The notes below the pieces were generated by a model, which saw nothing but the letters and a program-made list of their open reading frames with translations, searched no databases and was not told the DNA's origin. Made by a program: the position numbers and the translations under genes. This document shows, piece by piece, positions 12,528 to 24,616 of a DNA stretch of 64,000 nt (positions are counted from its first letter, which is position 1; each line of letters begins with the position of its first letter). The DNA lies in contig JACGCM010002331.1 of NCBI GenBank assembly GCA_014058105.1, forward strand, positions 434,001 to 498,000, in the 5' to 3' direction. Origin of the DNA: Kingdonia uniflora (taxonomy: Eukaryota; Streptophyta; Magnoliopsida; Ranunculales; Circaeasteraceae).

Positions 12528-13696
12528 ATTATAGGAAATGAATACTCTTTAAAATTATTAATATAAATAGGTTAAGTCTTATGAACCTGTGTAGCTTTCC
12601 CTTTGATTAAGCAATAGTACGGTATATAGCATCAACGTTTTCAGCAACAATAAAGAGCAGCAGTAACTCAGTTGTTGTTCGTTGGATTGGTAGCGCAAGT
12701 TCAGGCAGCAACAGTAACTCAGTTCGGCGTAAGTTCAGGCAGGTTATTACACTCCGGTAACGTAACACCGTAGCAGCAGTTTCAGGCAAGAAATAACTAA
12801 CACCACCGCAGTAGCAGTTTCAGGCAAGAAAGAACTAACACCACCGCAGCAGCAGTTTCAGGCAAGTAAGAACTAACACCACCGCAGCAGCAGTTTCAGG
12901 CAAGACAGAACTAACACCACCGGTACAGCGCCTACAACAAGAGAGAGAGGTTGTGATTGCTCGAGGCGTGGGTCACACTCTCTTTAAAGAGTATTTCGAC
13001 CTACCTCGGGTAAGGTAACGAAGGTCTGATCTCTTTCCAGGATACAACGAGCGTACGTATACAGTAGTCTTCAGTTACCCCGGAAGTCTACGTAAGATGA
13101 AGTATGCACCACAGGTAAACCGTACAAGAGAGAAGAGGGAAGAGTTGTGATGTGACTGTTGTTTTTGAAGGTGGTAAGGAGTTGTTTTTATAGAGAGAGT
13201 TTGCCCAACGGCTCTCTCTCTTTATTCAAACGTGTGGGACGTGTCCCTGTGGATTAGGTCTCCTCAAGAGGTGGAGAGAACAAAGTGAAGACCAAGACTA
13301 AGGAAATAAACCAAGCCCAAGCCCAATGAACTTTTTGTTAAAAAGATTATGGATACCCAAGCCCAAAGGACCCAAGGCCTCCAGAGCCAGAAGAGCCAAT
13401 TGCCCAATCCCAAGTCTGAGCCCGAGCCGGCCCAGCCTACCGGGCCGCCTGAGAGAGGTCCAAGTGTGTATAGAGTATAAAATCCTCTCACACACTCACA
13501 CAACTATACACTCTCTCTATGTCACATGTTACACACATGTCACATGGGTAGTACCTTATATGTTTAGTTCCTCTATTGTTTATAAACAATGTGGGACTAA
13601 ACTTTAGGCTATAGTATAGGAGTCACATAAAATAGATAACCAAGAGGTCATGGGTTCAAGGCTTAAAAGAGGTATAAGTTTTGAAAAATTCCAACA
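12528..13696 (-). repeat. copia 5' LTR plus leader (internal boundary unresolved)
   Basis: Minus-strand TGTTGGAATTTTTC starts at 13696. The segment carries CT/GA-rich runs, several GGCCCA/GCCCAAGCCC blocks (13300-13450) and the 38-bp repeat array. I could not find the usual TGGTATCAGAGC primer-binding site, so I cannot say where the LTR ends and the untranslated leader before the gag ATG at 12527 begins. No direct copy at the other end is available for comparison. Confidence 0.5.
12770..12925. repeat. tandem array of a 38-bp unit
   Basis: About four copies of a 38-bp unit containing CACCACCGCAGCAGCAG followed by TTTCAGGCAAGAAAGAAC, with single-base differences (GTAGCAG versus GCAGCAG; AAGAAAG, AAGTAAG, AAGACAG). 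The unit is shorter and more degenerate in the flanks (12700-12770). It lies between the copia LTR edge and gag. Confidence 0.85.
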
Positions 13697-13930
13697 GTAA
13701 GTCATACTCGCCTACTTGATATTGAAAAGTATTGTTTTGGTATTTTCCCTTGCTGATTCAGGTTTGATCGAGAAAGATTGAAGATTTTGTTGGTTCAAAA
13801 ATAGTTTTTCAGGTACGATAAGCATGTTCTTAAATAAGCCACAAGTGTAGAAAGCGAAAGTTCAGGCATGTTCTTAAATAAGCAACAAGTAAGTAGGTTT
13901 CACTAATTCATTTCTTTCTTTAGTGTTAAT
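13697..13930. other. no gene; short direct repeat
   Basis: A block reading GCATGTTCTTAAATAAGC followed by CACAAGT or AACAAGT occurs twice, near 13822 and 13865. Nothing else recognised. Confidence 0.4.
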
Positions 13931-14967
13931 TAGGGTTGTACACGGGTCGGATCGGCCCTGGTTTAGACCTGGGCCTGATCCAAACCCGGAGATTTCGGGT
14001 CCCTGCTTTCCTAACCCGAACCCGAACCGATCACTCAAAAAACCGAACCGAAACCCATCCGAAACGGTCGGGTCAGGCCGGCTTGTAGTTCAGGTTTAGT
14101 TTAAGTTTTTTTTAATAGACTACAGTGGAACCAAAGAATAACACATTTTGAGGAGACAACTACGTGTTACCAAACCATAGTAACACGCCAGCACATCAAC
14201 TACTCTTTGAATTTCTTTATTCTTTAGACCGTTGGATTGAATCTTTTGATGAGCTGTTTGAGATCAACGTTTGGAGACTGTTGTGCCATAGGTTTTCATC
14301 TCACAAACCAGTAAGAGTTTTGGAGTGAGAAAAAGAGAGAGATTTTAACACACAGCAAGCTCTCATCGAAGTAGTCACAAAATTGTTCCCAAACGCAATA
14401 TGTTACAATCAACCATGTGTGACATAAGTTTTCTCCCACACAACCATGTACAACCACAAAAGGAGTCTTGCTTCACTTACAAACCTTACTTCTCTTCCAT
14501 CTGATCAACCTCTACGAAGATAGCATCAACCAAATCTGTAAGATAACATTAAGAGATGGATGTCTCTGCTTGAAACCACCATTGATAAAATTGAAAGTGA
14601 TAGTGGAAGAAGTGCTTGATGGATTTGTCTCTCTTCCTTCTGATTTTGGGGATTTAGGGTATCTATGTCTTTGCTTCATGGATGAATTTGTCTCTGTTTA
14701 CAGTTGAGAGATATAGAGAGTTTGAGAGACATTTAAGGACAAAGGGAGAAGAGAGAAAGAGGTGCCTAAAGTAAAGTGACTTTTTATAACACTATTAATT
14801 AGATCTATAGTCGGTTCGGATTTGATCGGTCTCAGATCCCCGAAACCGAAACCGAACCGAATACAGTCGGGTTCACCAAAACCGACACGATTGCTTTTAG
14901 AACCGGGCCGAACCGACCGGTTCGGCTCGGCCCAGATCGGGTTCTCGGGTTTAGTTGTACATCCCTA
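13931..14967. mobile_element. non-autonomous hAT-type element
   Basis: Ends are TAGGGTTGTACAC and, inverted, TTGTACATCCCTA. Flanking 8-mers are GTGTTAAT (13923-13930) and CTGTTAAT (14968-14975), an 8-bp duplication with one mismatch, which is the hAT signature. Subterminal DNA is rich in CGAACCG/CGGGTC motifs on both sides (13945-14100 and 14810-14950) in inverted arrangement, as expected of transposase-binding regions. There is no transposase frame inside; the small frame near 14470-14700 is not recognisable. Confidence 0.8.
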
Positions 14968-14975
14968 CTGTTAAT

Positions 14976-17130
14976 ATTGAATTGCCTTAGACCATCTTAA
15001 TGTTAGGAAAAACTAAATAGTTACACTTAAAACTTAATGGAAATTTGAATGCAAAACCTTATTAGGAAAACAACTACGGGATCTTACCCTTTGCTTTCTG
15101 TTCAAATCATGGTTGCGATATGCAATGAGGTTGAGTCTAGTATTAATTATGTAGCTGATTTTAAATTGGTTATAGAAGCAACTCCAATGCCTATATTGGT
15201 CTTACTAGAGTGACCCGTGAATTTTTTAGATGCAATACCAATTAGCCCAAGCAAAGTCTACATTAAACACCTTAGAGAAGCCGATGGCCAAAGGCTAGCT
15301 GCTATGGAAAAATGACCATAAAGGTATCTCCTATTATATTTATTAATATTATTATAGTTATAGCTGGAGTTCTTAGGGTTCTTTGTTGTAAATAGATGAA
15401 ATCATTTAGTAACAAAGCTAATCCAGTTATAACATTTAATTTTTCTCCCCTGACTATAGTTTGAAAGGCTTATTAATATTGAGCTATGTCGAGTATTTTA
15501 TTGTCATTTACATTAACCAATTCTTATTATTTTTTGTTATTTTCCTTTTGTTATAGTGGAGACCTGATAGTTAATGAATTTTTTTCTTATGCAATTGCAG
15601 TTGAAGCCCCTTGCCCGATCTTAAACTTTAAAAAATACTACATGATAATTATGATTTCAGCTCTTGTGTGGTTACTATCTTATTAATATCTGCACTACCA
15701 CTAATTTCAAATTTTACTAACATTATCTACACTGCTACTTTTTGAAAGGTGAGGTTGTAGCTAGACAAATGATTTTGTACAAAGTGGTGTTGCGGTTAGT
15801 AATTTTGTCCTATTTTATAATTTTTTTTGAAGATATAGGATTGGTTGTTGACATGGTTCCAAACATGCATAATAGTAAGACCTCTATAAAATTTGATATT
15901 ATAGATGGTTGTAATTTTTTCTTATGTTTTAGATTTATCATAGGCATTTTTCTAGGCATTAATATATTCTTAGTTTTTCATATAAGCAAGCCTATATGGG
16001 TGAAAGCAAAGAATTCTTTTAAAGGATACAATGGTTAGAGATTGAGCTTCTTGTCAAAGTTGTTGGACTTCACCTTCTTAGAGTTTTTATTTATCAGATT
16101 AGTCTTAAGTATAAAACTACATATTTGTAATAGTTGTTATGAAGCTTTATGTAATACAATGGTAATTAAGTTGTACTTGAGAAGAGTTTTTTCAGGCATA
16201 AAGTGAAATTGGGAGCAATGCTTTGGTATCATATTGAAGTACATGTGTGAAGGTGTAACAAGTCTATTGTTGGAATTCTTTTAGGCTTTGCAGGTATAGA
16301 TTAACCAAATTACTAGAGGTTTATTTTTCTTTTAAAATGCAGAATTGTCACAGACTTTATCTGTAGAAAAAAAAAATGCCAGCACCCTACAATATATCAT
16401 GGACAAGCTCCATTGCAAAATACTTGCCACACCCATTTTACTACGGGCTTCAACTACAGGTTGTGGTAAATTTATTAAATTGGTGTAGTGGGTGGGACCC
16501 ACACGGATCACATAAGATATGTCATTTTATAGGGTCAATCATTAATCCCACTTATTTAGAGATTTTAATTTAGCAAGGGTAAGTGGGGTATATAAAACAC
16601 ATGGAGCTTAAATAAAGTTCTAGCTAGTCTAGACTTTATGGGATTTGGGTTTGATTTATATTCTAATTAGGTTATATCTAATTAAGCACAATAATGCATA
16701 AAATAAATATAATAATGTGTCCTTCAATATATCTCGGGGAGATCGACATCAGGGGGAGTGGTTCTGACATGATGTGGAACATGCTTGTTGTACCCTTTTT
16801 CTTCTTTTTTCCTGATAGTGCAATTTTTGTCCCATGGGTTTTAATGGCTAGAGGCTTTGATAAGGTAAATTATACGTGTCCATAACCCATATAAGACATA
16901 TGCCACTATACTATTTCCTTACATAACTTTTTACCCAAGGGGGTTTTGATATGCGGAGGTTTTGACGAGGCAAGTCATCTTGGTATGGAACACCCCAACG
17001 GAGAGTATTATGAATAGTCCATCTAGGTAAACCGACTCGGTTGGGGTGTCCCCACCGACTCCTAACTTGGGCCCAAAGCCTAGGGCACTAGGGTTAAGTT
17101 TTAGAGACTTTTAGTAGCCTCCATATATTA
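14976..17130. other. no recognisable gene
   Basis: AT-rich DNA with only short, hydrophobic-looking frames (for example 15742-16038, plus strand, 98 codons with two or three membrane-like stretches). Splice-like T tracts occur, but no family motif could be named. Possibly an old gene remnant. Confidence 0.4.
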
Positions 17131-17506
17131 CAGCATCTCCTAAAGTGCCTTACTACCTTGGAATTTAAGGTGCCACATAGGATTTTTGACCTCCAACGGT
17201 GCCTCACTAACTTGGATTTGAGTCTCCAAAAATAAGGTTGAGTCTTAGATTCCAAGGCTCAGCCTTTCCATTTTATGTTGCGATTGGACGCCCAAGTGTT
17301 GGGCGTCTGTTTGTTTTAAAATCGGGAGCCTGAGCTTTGGGCGCCCAATTTTTTTAATTTTTTTTTTAAATTTTAAATTGGGCACTCAAGTCTTAGGCAC
17401 TTAATGGAGGGGGAACAGGCGCCCAAGTCATGTACTGTTGGAGGAAATAAAGCCTCACTGACTTGGATTTAGTTTTTTTTTTACAACCAAGTCAGTGAGG
17501 CACTTT

Positions 17507-20060
17507 TGTAGTGACCCAAATTTTTCATTTATTTTATTTTTATTTTTATTCATTATTATCATTCTGCATTTCATTATCATACATCATGCATCATCATACT
17601 ATTTGATTTCTTAGGTCTTGTGTTTTTTTTTCTGTGGTTTCGGTGGTTATTGTGTTTTCGGTGGTTTCAGTGGTTGTTGTGGTTCCTGAGTTTCGGTGGC
17701 CGTTGGGCGGAGGAGGCTGTATTATGGTTTGGGGAGCCCATGGTTGGCTTGGTAGAGGGGGCATGTCGTTGGTGCATTGTGATTGTTGTTGTTGTTGTTG
17801 TGTTTGCAGTGTGGTGTGATCCGAAAGGGATCTGTGGTTTTCTGAGTTTTTCGTAGAGTTTTCCGTTGATGAATCTTTTGTCCAGTTTCTGCTCTTTCTA
17901 TTCGAACATATCTTTTTTTGTTCGAATAGATCCTTATCTGGTTCATTATATTCGAACAAACCTTGTTCTGTTCGAATATATTTCCATCTGATCATTTCTA
18001 TTCGAACAACATCTTTTTTGTTCGAATAGATTCTTATCTGTTCCATTTTATTCGAACAAGCCTTTTCCTGTTCGAATACAATCCTTCCTGCTTTGTTTTG
18101 TTCGAATAGAAACATATTTTATTCGAATAGAGGCGCGTTTAGTCGACCAGGTTGGGTCTTTCTTCGCGATTCTTGGCCGTAGGATTGCCTCGAGTGGAGT
18201 GTGGGATCTTAGGGTTTTAATTACCCATTTCCTTTTCATTTCTCTCCTCACTCCTCACTCTCTCACTCATTCTCCTAATTAAAATCTTCCTCTCTCTCTC
18301 GCTCCTCGTTTACGATTGATTGTTGGGATTGATCTCGCCACTTCTCCGGTGAGTAATTCCCTTATCCCTTTCCATGTGTTTGATTTGTTTGTGGCTTTGG
18401 TGGAACCTTGCGATCTTAGGGTTTGTGATTGGGGGTTTTGTTAAGGTTTGGAGTTGTGATTTCTTACATGTGTTGGGTTGTTTTTGTTGGTGGGTTATTG
18501 CCTGTGGTATCGAGGCAGATTGTTATTCTGGTAATTTTAGATTGGCGAGTTCATCGTTATCCTTTGTCAAGCGAGTTTTCCCTTCTTTGCTAAATTCCTT
18601 TACTAGTTTAGCATGTGTTAGTTAGAGTTATGCATTGGCATTGAGGTGTTTGTGATTGGTTTTAAACTATATTGTTCCTTCGATTGTAATTGTGGTTTTC
18701 GCATTGTTGTTTCCTATTGTTATACATGTAGAGTGTGTTCCCTTTGTATTTTAGAGAGTTGTGCATTGTGTGGTACTCTCATGGGTTTCCCTTGGTGGCT
18801 GTGTTTCAGTCTTGGAGAGAGTGATGCTGTTGGATGTTGTGACTGGGTATATTAGTCACTATTTGTATCTGTGTTAGGATTATTTTCCATCCTCTTTGGC
18901 AGGTGGTTATCCTAGGTGTACTGGCCTTGTTGGCAGTTGTTCGGTTTTGATCTGTAGGATCTGTTTGCATCTGTGGTTTTTATGCTATTTTACCTTAGCG
19001 GGATCAGATACATAACAAAGCTCCACACGACTGACCCTCGTTAGGATATGGGATTCCTACATCGGGTTGAAATAAGTGGGTGAGGTCGGGCTAGACGTTA
19101 TCATATTTATTACCCATCCAGAAGTATGGGATGGTATGAGACAGTTTTTTTTGGTCCCCGTCTTTCTCCTCCGTGAGGTTGAAATCCCTTGGAATTGTAA
19201 ACACTGTTTCGGACGTTGGCTCCGTGTGTAAATCCCAAGCTTGGTCGAGCTTGCTACTAATCGAACCCATTGTATCCAATTGAGATCTTTTTAAGGCTAT
19301 TCATGCATTAGCGGCGGATTAGCCCATCCTATATACATTGACTTCTGGGGTATAGTTCTTGGTTTTATAACATCATAACATTCACATTAGGATTATAGAA
19401 TATCATATCATCCAGCATTTGGGATAATTATAGGATTATCCTAGTCATCACCTCATATCACATATTATATCACATCACATCATTTCATATCATCCAGTAT
19501 TTGGGATAATTATGGGATTATCCTAGTCATCACATCAGCATTTCACTATCACTATTATTCTTACCTCCATCCTTCTCTTTTACATATCTTTACCTTTCAG
19601 CGCATGTTATCTCACTCACCTCTCCTCTTTCTCTGCACATGTTATATTAGTATATTGTTAAGCTCTATTGGGTTATTTAGTGAGCCGTGGTTTTGCTCAC
19701 TCTCACATCCCCCTTTTAGTGGCATGTTGTTGCAGGTTTTGCTGAGGATTTCAGCTGTGTTGGAGCCTAGTTGGCTGTTACAGATTTTGTTCTCATTGTA
19801 GTATCTTTTGTATGATTTTAGCTTTTGACACTGTATATTATTTGAGATATTGTATCTATTATTCCCAGTTTGATATTTATATATCTTTTGCTTCCGCTTT
19901 GTGCTTCTTTTGCTCCATTAATGCTAATTTGAATGACAGGGCCTGAACTTGTCTATGGCTCGGTCATTTGTGGGGCGAATCGATTAGATTTCCCGACCTG
20001 CACTCCCTGGCCGTCTATGTTTTAATCATTATTCTGATTATTGGATTTTGGGGCGTGACA
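17507..20060 (-). repeat. solo LTR of a Ty3/gypsy-type element
   Basis: Plus-strand edges are TGTAGTGACCC and GGGGCGTGACA; on the minus strand it reads TGTCACGCCCC...GGTCACTACA, the usual look of long plant Ty3 LTRs of the Tekay/Del kind. It is flanked by a perfect 5-bp duplication ACTTT (17502-17506 and 20061-20065). At 2,554 bp with no internal region it is a solo LTR, formed by recombination between the two LTRs of a once complete element. Frames inside it are not genes. Confidence 0.88.
17880..18135. repeat. cluster of TTCGAA palindromes inside the solo LTR
   Basis: About ten copies of a TATTCGAACA / TGTTCGAATA motif, many alternating in orientation and spaced 15-35 bp apart, with the fuller form TCTATTCGAATAGA being a perfect palindrome. 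Not coding in any consistent frame. Confidence 0.8.
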
Positions 20061-20584
20061 ACTTTAGGAGATACTGTAACCCTATTTAGATTTTTCTATG
20101 TAACTTTGGTTATTCAATGATAAATGCTACCTCTCTCTTCTTTTTTGTAATGTGTATTACTTGTGACTGTGATATTGATTGTTTGCTTGAGGGATTGCTT
20201 TGTTATCCAACAAAAGGAAAATTTTCATCGATGGTGTGGGTTCTACGTCATAGCTTTTGAGAGTATTTCATCACAACTTTTCTAGAGAACATGGATTACA
20301 TGTTGTAGTAAGAGGAGAGTCCCACATATAATCTTAAGCCCATATGGTAAGGTTTTGCCATAACATTTGGGGATTGATTGAGAATGCTTCAAGACTCACG
20401 GAAAATGTCTATGCACAATATACACTTGTATGCATGAACACTTTAAAAATACTTTTATCTTTATTAGTACTTGATGCTAGAGCTTGAACTCCAAGCAACA
20501 ACTCAAATGCTTCAGTAGTGCTTGGTGGTGTTGGAAAAAATGCATGTCTTTTCTTTGTGGTTTGAATAAAACCTTGGCGATTAC

Positions 20585-21060
20585 TGTTAGTCCCACATTG
20601 GATAAGTAAAAAAAGTATTTTCACTTTATATTGGGTTACACATGTATAACATCTGTAAGTAAGTGGTACCCTCACAAGTGTGTAAAGGCTTGCTATGGGG
20701 ATACCCATTGGCTTGCATGTACGAACCAACCCATGACCCATTTGGACTATTTTATAGATTCTATTCAAATAAGATTGCATCCGAATAGAATAATATTCTA
20801 TTCGAATAAATCTGGTAGGAAGAATCTATTCGAATAGATTATGATTCTATTCGAATAAATCTGGCAGTAAGAAATGTATTCGAACAGAGATAGATTTTAT
20901 TCGAATAAAACATGAAGTTACTCTTCAAGAGACAAACTCTTCTCAGAGATGTGTCTTGGGACGCAACTCCGTCTACAGGTGCTTCTAAAAGACACCTTCT
21001 CCTTTATTTATATGATTGTTCTTGAAGTGTTTGACACACAGAAAACATCCCCGAATCTCA
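20585..21060 (+). repeat. probable copia-type LTR fragment
   Basis: Starts TGTTAGTCCCACATTGGA, a very common start of plant copia LTRs, and carries a TATTTATATGATTG TATA-like patch downstream. A second cluster of TTCGAA palindromes lies inside (about 20755-20915). No gag-pol or second LTR was found, so it is a fragment or solo remnant. The right edge is a guess. Confidence 0.45.
20755..20915. repeat. second TTCGAA palindrome cluster
   Basis: Six or seven copies of TCTATTCGAATAGA-like words, with the spacer AATCTGGTAGGAAG / AATCTGGCAGTAAG repeated between them. Same core motif as the cluster in the solo LTR at 17880-18135, but in an apparently different element. Confidence 0.75.
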
Positions 21061-21458
21061 TTCCTCCTCTTCTAAATTTGATTCCTTCTTGAGAGTGAAA
21101 TCACAGATAGTTCGATAGGCGTATCGACTTAAGTACTTTAAGTCTATACGATTCAATCGTTGTATCTTGGGAGACAGGCACCGTTAAACTGTGAAGCACC
21201 ATACATAGGGTAAAATCTGTCTTAAGGAAATTACAGTGACTGCAAGCCTCAATCTTCAGTTTTTCCATTTCCTTTTCGTCATCTTCATCTTTAATTTTGA
21301 ATACATGTTCTACAGGTGGAATGATCTCAAACTCATTGGTAAAACTCCAAATCACCCTTTATAATCAACCTCTACAAAACATGCACAATAACCACTTTTA
21401 AAAGGGCAAGAGCATGGGCAGCAGGCTGGCTAAGTTAGTGAGCTACATAGGCTTAAAA

Positions 21459-21461
21459 TCA

Positions 21462-21496
<35 letters not shown>

Positions 21497-21497
21497 A
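21459..21497. repeat. (AATA)n microsatellite
   Basis: About nine tandem ATAA/AATA units, then A-rich sequence. Confidence 0.9.
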
Positions 21498-21568
21498 AAT
21501 AAAAAAATAACATGTAGCGAGGGATATAAAATAGGTCTTTTGCAAAATGGGGATAGTCAAAAAATTCT

Positions 21569-21663
21569 GCGCCAATTGATTTGGCGTTTTACTTTATTTT
21601 TAAAATTTTAAAACAAAAACAAAATAGAACCAAACTTTAATTTCTGCGCCAAATCAATTGGCG
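21569..21663. repeat. pair of GCGCCA...TTGGCG palindromes
   Basis: GCGCCAATTGATTTGGCG at 21569-21586 and GCGCCAAATCAATTGGCG at 21646-21663. Both are preceded by TTCTG- and followed by TTTTACTTTA, so the flanks repeat directly while the imperfect palindromic core is turned over. A third relative, GCGCCAATTGAATTGGCG, is at 35315-35332. Confidence 0.75.
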
Positions 21664-23140
21664 TTTTACTTTAATTTTTTATCTCTCACAACCCCCCCCC
21701 CCCCAATCCTTACCTCCTTCTCCAACAACTGACATCCTCTACTTCTTCTATCTAAAAGCTTGGTAAAACATAAAACAAAACCTTACCTATTCTCCAACCA
21801 ACTGTCTCTTCTTCTTCTTCTTCTCTCTAAAAGCTTGGTTCGTCGTTAATATAGAATTGAGGTACTCTCTAAAAATGGTTCCAATTACAACATGTTGAGG
21901 TACTTTCTCTCTTTCTTTCTTTTTTTTTTTTTTCTCCCTCTCATCGATTTTAGATGATGTAATTATCAATAGGGAATTATTATCAATGGGGTTTCTTGAT
22001 TTCACATAATAATGCCAAAATATCATATTTTGGTGAAATTGGGTAAAACATTTGAATAAATTTTGCGTGATTGAAGAATTTGGTGAGATTGAGTAATGTT
22101 TTGTCCTTCAATTTTTCTCTTATTGGATAATTTTTCTTGTTGAGACTTTAAAGCTGCATAGGGTGTTCATGGCGTAAGATTTCAGCAAGGTTCACATAAA
22201 ATTGATAATAGTATGTGTTTATAAGGTTTATGTAACTTTGTATTAATAAATGGTGGTTGTTTGAGCCTTTTGTGGGTTCCTTCACCTTTACTGCAAAAGT
22301 TATATATTTCTTTTCTTACTGTTTTGTGTGGTCTGGTCTTGGGGACCTTGGATCATGGGGGTGAGGTTATCTTAGTGGTACTTATGTTAATATTAGCTAC
22401 TATTTATTTCATTAGAAGTACTCTCTCTCTCTCCTCACTTCATGATTTATAAATTTTGATTTGTTCTTCAAGAGAGTACTAGAGAAGTTGTAGTACATAA
22501 GAAGTCGTAGTCATGATGTACATCTTTTTTTTTTCTTTTTTTTTTCTTTTTGATTTCGACTTATTGGTTTTGTTTTTGTGGGATAAATTATGCTTATTGA
22601 CCTAAATGACAGCCTAAATAAAGTTTTGTGATTTTTGTATAAAAGGGATGTTAGCATGTTACCTATTTTGTTTTCCTACAAAAAATAGATATTAGAAGGA
22701 TTATATAGAAAGGGTATTTGCCATACTAGCTTTTAGTTCTATAAAAACACATTTATTAGTATTCTCTCTGTCTTGGGGAATCTTATTAATGTTTTTGGAG
22801 GGGAGGAGCTTCTACTGATAATGGGTATTCTTTTTTTAAAATCATTTTAAAGCGATGAAGATAGAAATGTATCTGGTCGCAAATTCTTAAAACAAGTTGA
22901 ATACGATGTGAGCCAAATCGTGATGGCAGAAGATTTTCATTTGTCGGATTTTAAAGAAGATAGTTTTTCATTAATTAAAGACACTGAAGATCACTTGACG
23001 ACTCGCATACTAAATAATGTTGTGAGTATAAGTTAATTTCCCAATTGAATTATAATTGTCTAGATAATTGAAATATAAATTGTTTTATTTAAAATCATTT
23101 GCGTATTTCAGTTCTAAAACATAAAATTGTAGTGAGATTA
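21664..23140. other. no confident gene; 5' side of the PMD remnant
   Basis: Contains a long C run near 21691, CTT/CTC-rich tracts and intron-like DNA. A short plausible exon near 22860-23020 precedes the PMD block in the same orientation, but is not diagnostic. Confidence 0.4.
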
Positions 23141-23148
23141 ATGCATTA

Positions 23149-24616
23149 ATGTCCGAGTATGCAATATTTATATTGGAATATCCAAAGCTTAGACTTCGTA
23201 CTCATTTGAAGAAGGTATTGAATCTTTATTCTCAATTAAGCAAGACAGAAGGAATCAAATATTTAATTGATGTTTTTGGGTTTGCACATTTTCTAAGTAT
23301 AAAATGGAATCAAGGTAGCAATCGCTTGGTAATAGCATTAATTGAGAAGTAGTGGGATGTAACACATACATTTCATTTCCCATGTGGAGAGATCGGATTG
23401 ACTCTTCTCGGCTTGTATATGTTGACTGGGATTGGGTAGGATTCGGGTCTCCCCCCCCATCTCCTCCCCCATTTGCCACGGATGATAATGTTGAGGAACT
23501 AGCTGCACTCTATATACCTAATCTAAAAGATATAGCAATTTCATTTAGGTGTATTCCATGAGAATTTATTTACCATTTTTTTGACATGAAAAAAGTTGGA
23601 GAGTACGACCATGAGGCGATTGTTAGGATATTCTTATTGTACATGTTGTAATGTACTTTTATGGGCACAACGATAACAAAATTCGGTTAGGTCATCTCAT
23701 GGATTTAAGGAATCTTGATAAGGTAATTGAGTATAACTGGGGGTATCGATTATGTGTTACATGTACCAGGGATTCGACTTATGTTGTAGATGTATCAATC
23801 ATAAAATTTGTGGTTGTTAAGAGATTTTGCAATATTAGTATTATGAATATTTTATAAACATGAACCCAGTGATGCATGATGACAGTTTGGATGAATGGCC
23901 TAGGATAAATAGATGGGATAAAGGGAAAAGATTTAGAAAGTGTATACAATTTACCTAAATCAAGACTACAAATGAAGCTTAGGACTCTCCAGAGTATTTA
24001 TTGGCATCCATGGCAACGATGTTCACGTGCCAGACATGTAGATTACATCCGAGAATAAGTTATTAGTTTAAAATGTGTCATTTTGTATGAGGGAGCACAC
24101 TTAAGAGGTGCATGGTATTTAGGAGAGCAATGCACTAAACAACTGATTGGCCAACATACAATCCCTACGAATCCCCCTACTTATATCGATGGTATTCCCT
24201 GTGATTTTATCGAGAGATTACAAGCAGCTGACTGGATTGATGCTATACCATTTGCCTTTCAAGGATTTACAGAGTCAAACTATACACTTTTCTAGAGAAC
24301 TGCGATGTTAGGCTATCGGATTCTAGAGTTTTTCCATGCTGTAAAAACTGATAAGGTAGGTCTTGTAGAATATACAGATCGATTTCACGTTCCACATCCT
24401 CCACAGGCAAGTCACCACCCAGGTACATATAAGATCGCTCCTTACACACGCTCGATTGGTCTTAGAGATTGGTATATTGTTGTAACAATTCCTCCACGTC
24501 CATGTCGACACCGTTTTGCGATTCCTGCTATTGATCCTTTGTCGTTAGTTGATGTTGGGGTTCTAGTTCCTGATGATGTTACTTGTGTAAGCTATATTAA
24601 ATTCAAGCAACTTTAA
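23149..24616 (+). pseudogene. plant mobile domain (PMD/MAIN-like) protein remnant
   Basis: Plus-strand pieces in the order of the PMD family, but in different frames. Near 23302 RLVIALIEK, a TAG, then WDVTHTFHFPCGEIGLTLLG (the 'W...THTFHLPFGE.TITL.D' block). Near 23615 IVRIFLLYML, then NKIRLGHLMDLRNLDKVIEY and NWG (the 'LL.DL..V..Y.WG' block). At 24000-24290 YWHPWQRCSRARHVDYI and EGAHLRGAWYLGEQ. PMD proteins include host MAIN proteins that act in silencing and genome stability, and many copies ride in transposons. Stops and frameshifts rule out a working gene; which kind of element carried it is not shown. Confidence 0.75.

Larger units (their letters stand above)
8379..13696 (-). mobile_element. 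Ty1/copia retrotransposon, truncated at its 3' end
   Basis: On the minus strand the order is leader/5' LTR, gag, protease, integrase, reverse transcriptase, RNase H: the copia order (integrase before RT). The whole gag-pol lies in one frame from 12527 to 8538 and is broken only by TAG at 11982-11984 and TAG at 11460-11462, so the copy is fairly young but dead. The 5' LTR edge is taken as TGTTGGAATTTTTC at 13696. No copy of this LTR is present beyond the pol end at 8538; about 150 bp later comes the inverted gag fragment. The 3' LTR and purine tract are therefore missing. Confidence 0.85.
17131..20076. mobile_element. small inverted-repeat element (MITE) interrupted by a solo LTR
   Basis: The left end CAGCATCTCCTAAAGTGCC (17131) is mirrored by the right end reading GGCACTTTAGGAGATACTG (to 20076) once the inserted LTR at 17507-20060 is removed. 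The MITE itself is then about 390 bp. It contains a second inverted pair around CCTCACTGACTTGG / CCAAGTCAGTGAGG (17446-17502). A flanking duplication is not clear (TTA on the left, TAA on the right), so the superfamily is left open. Confidence 0.65.

Noticed and set aside
15742..16038. 98-codon hydrophobic plus-strand frame as a membrane protein gene
   Set aside because: AT-rich DNA gives Phe/Ile/Leu-rich frames by chance; no start context, neighbour exons or known motif.
17594..18251. 173-codon and shorter minus-strand frames with QQQQQ and EQ-rich sequence
   Set aside because: They lie inside the solo LTR, driven by the TTCGAA and GTT repeats; no family features.
20409..20780. 123-codon minus-strand frame
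   Set aside because: Covers the start of a copia-like LTR and has no recognisable domain.
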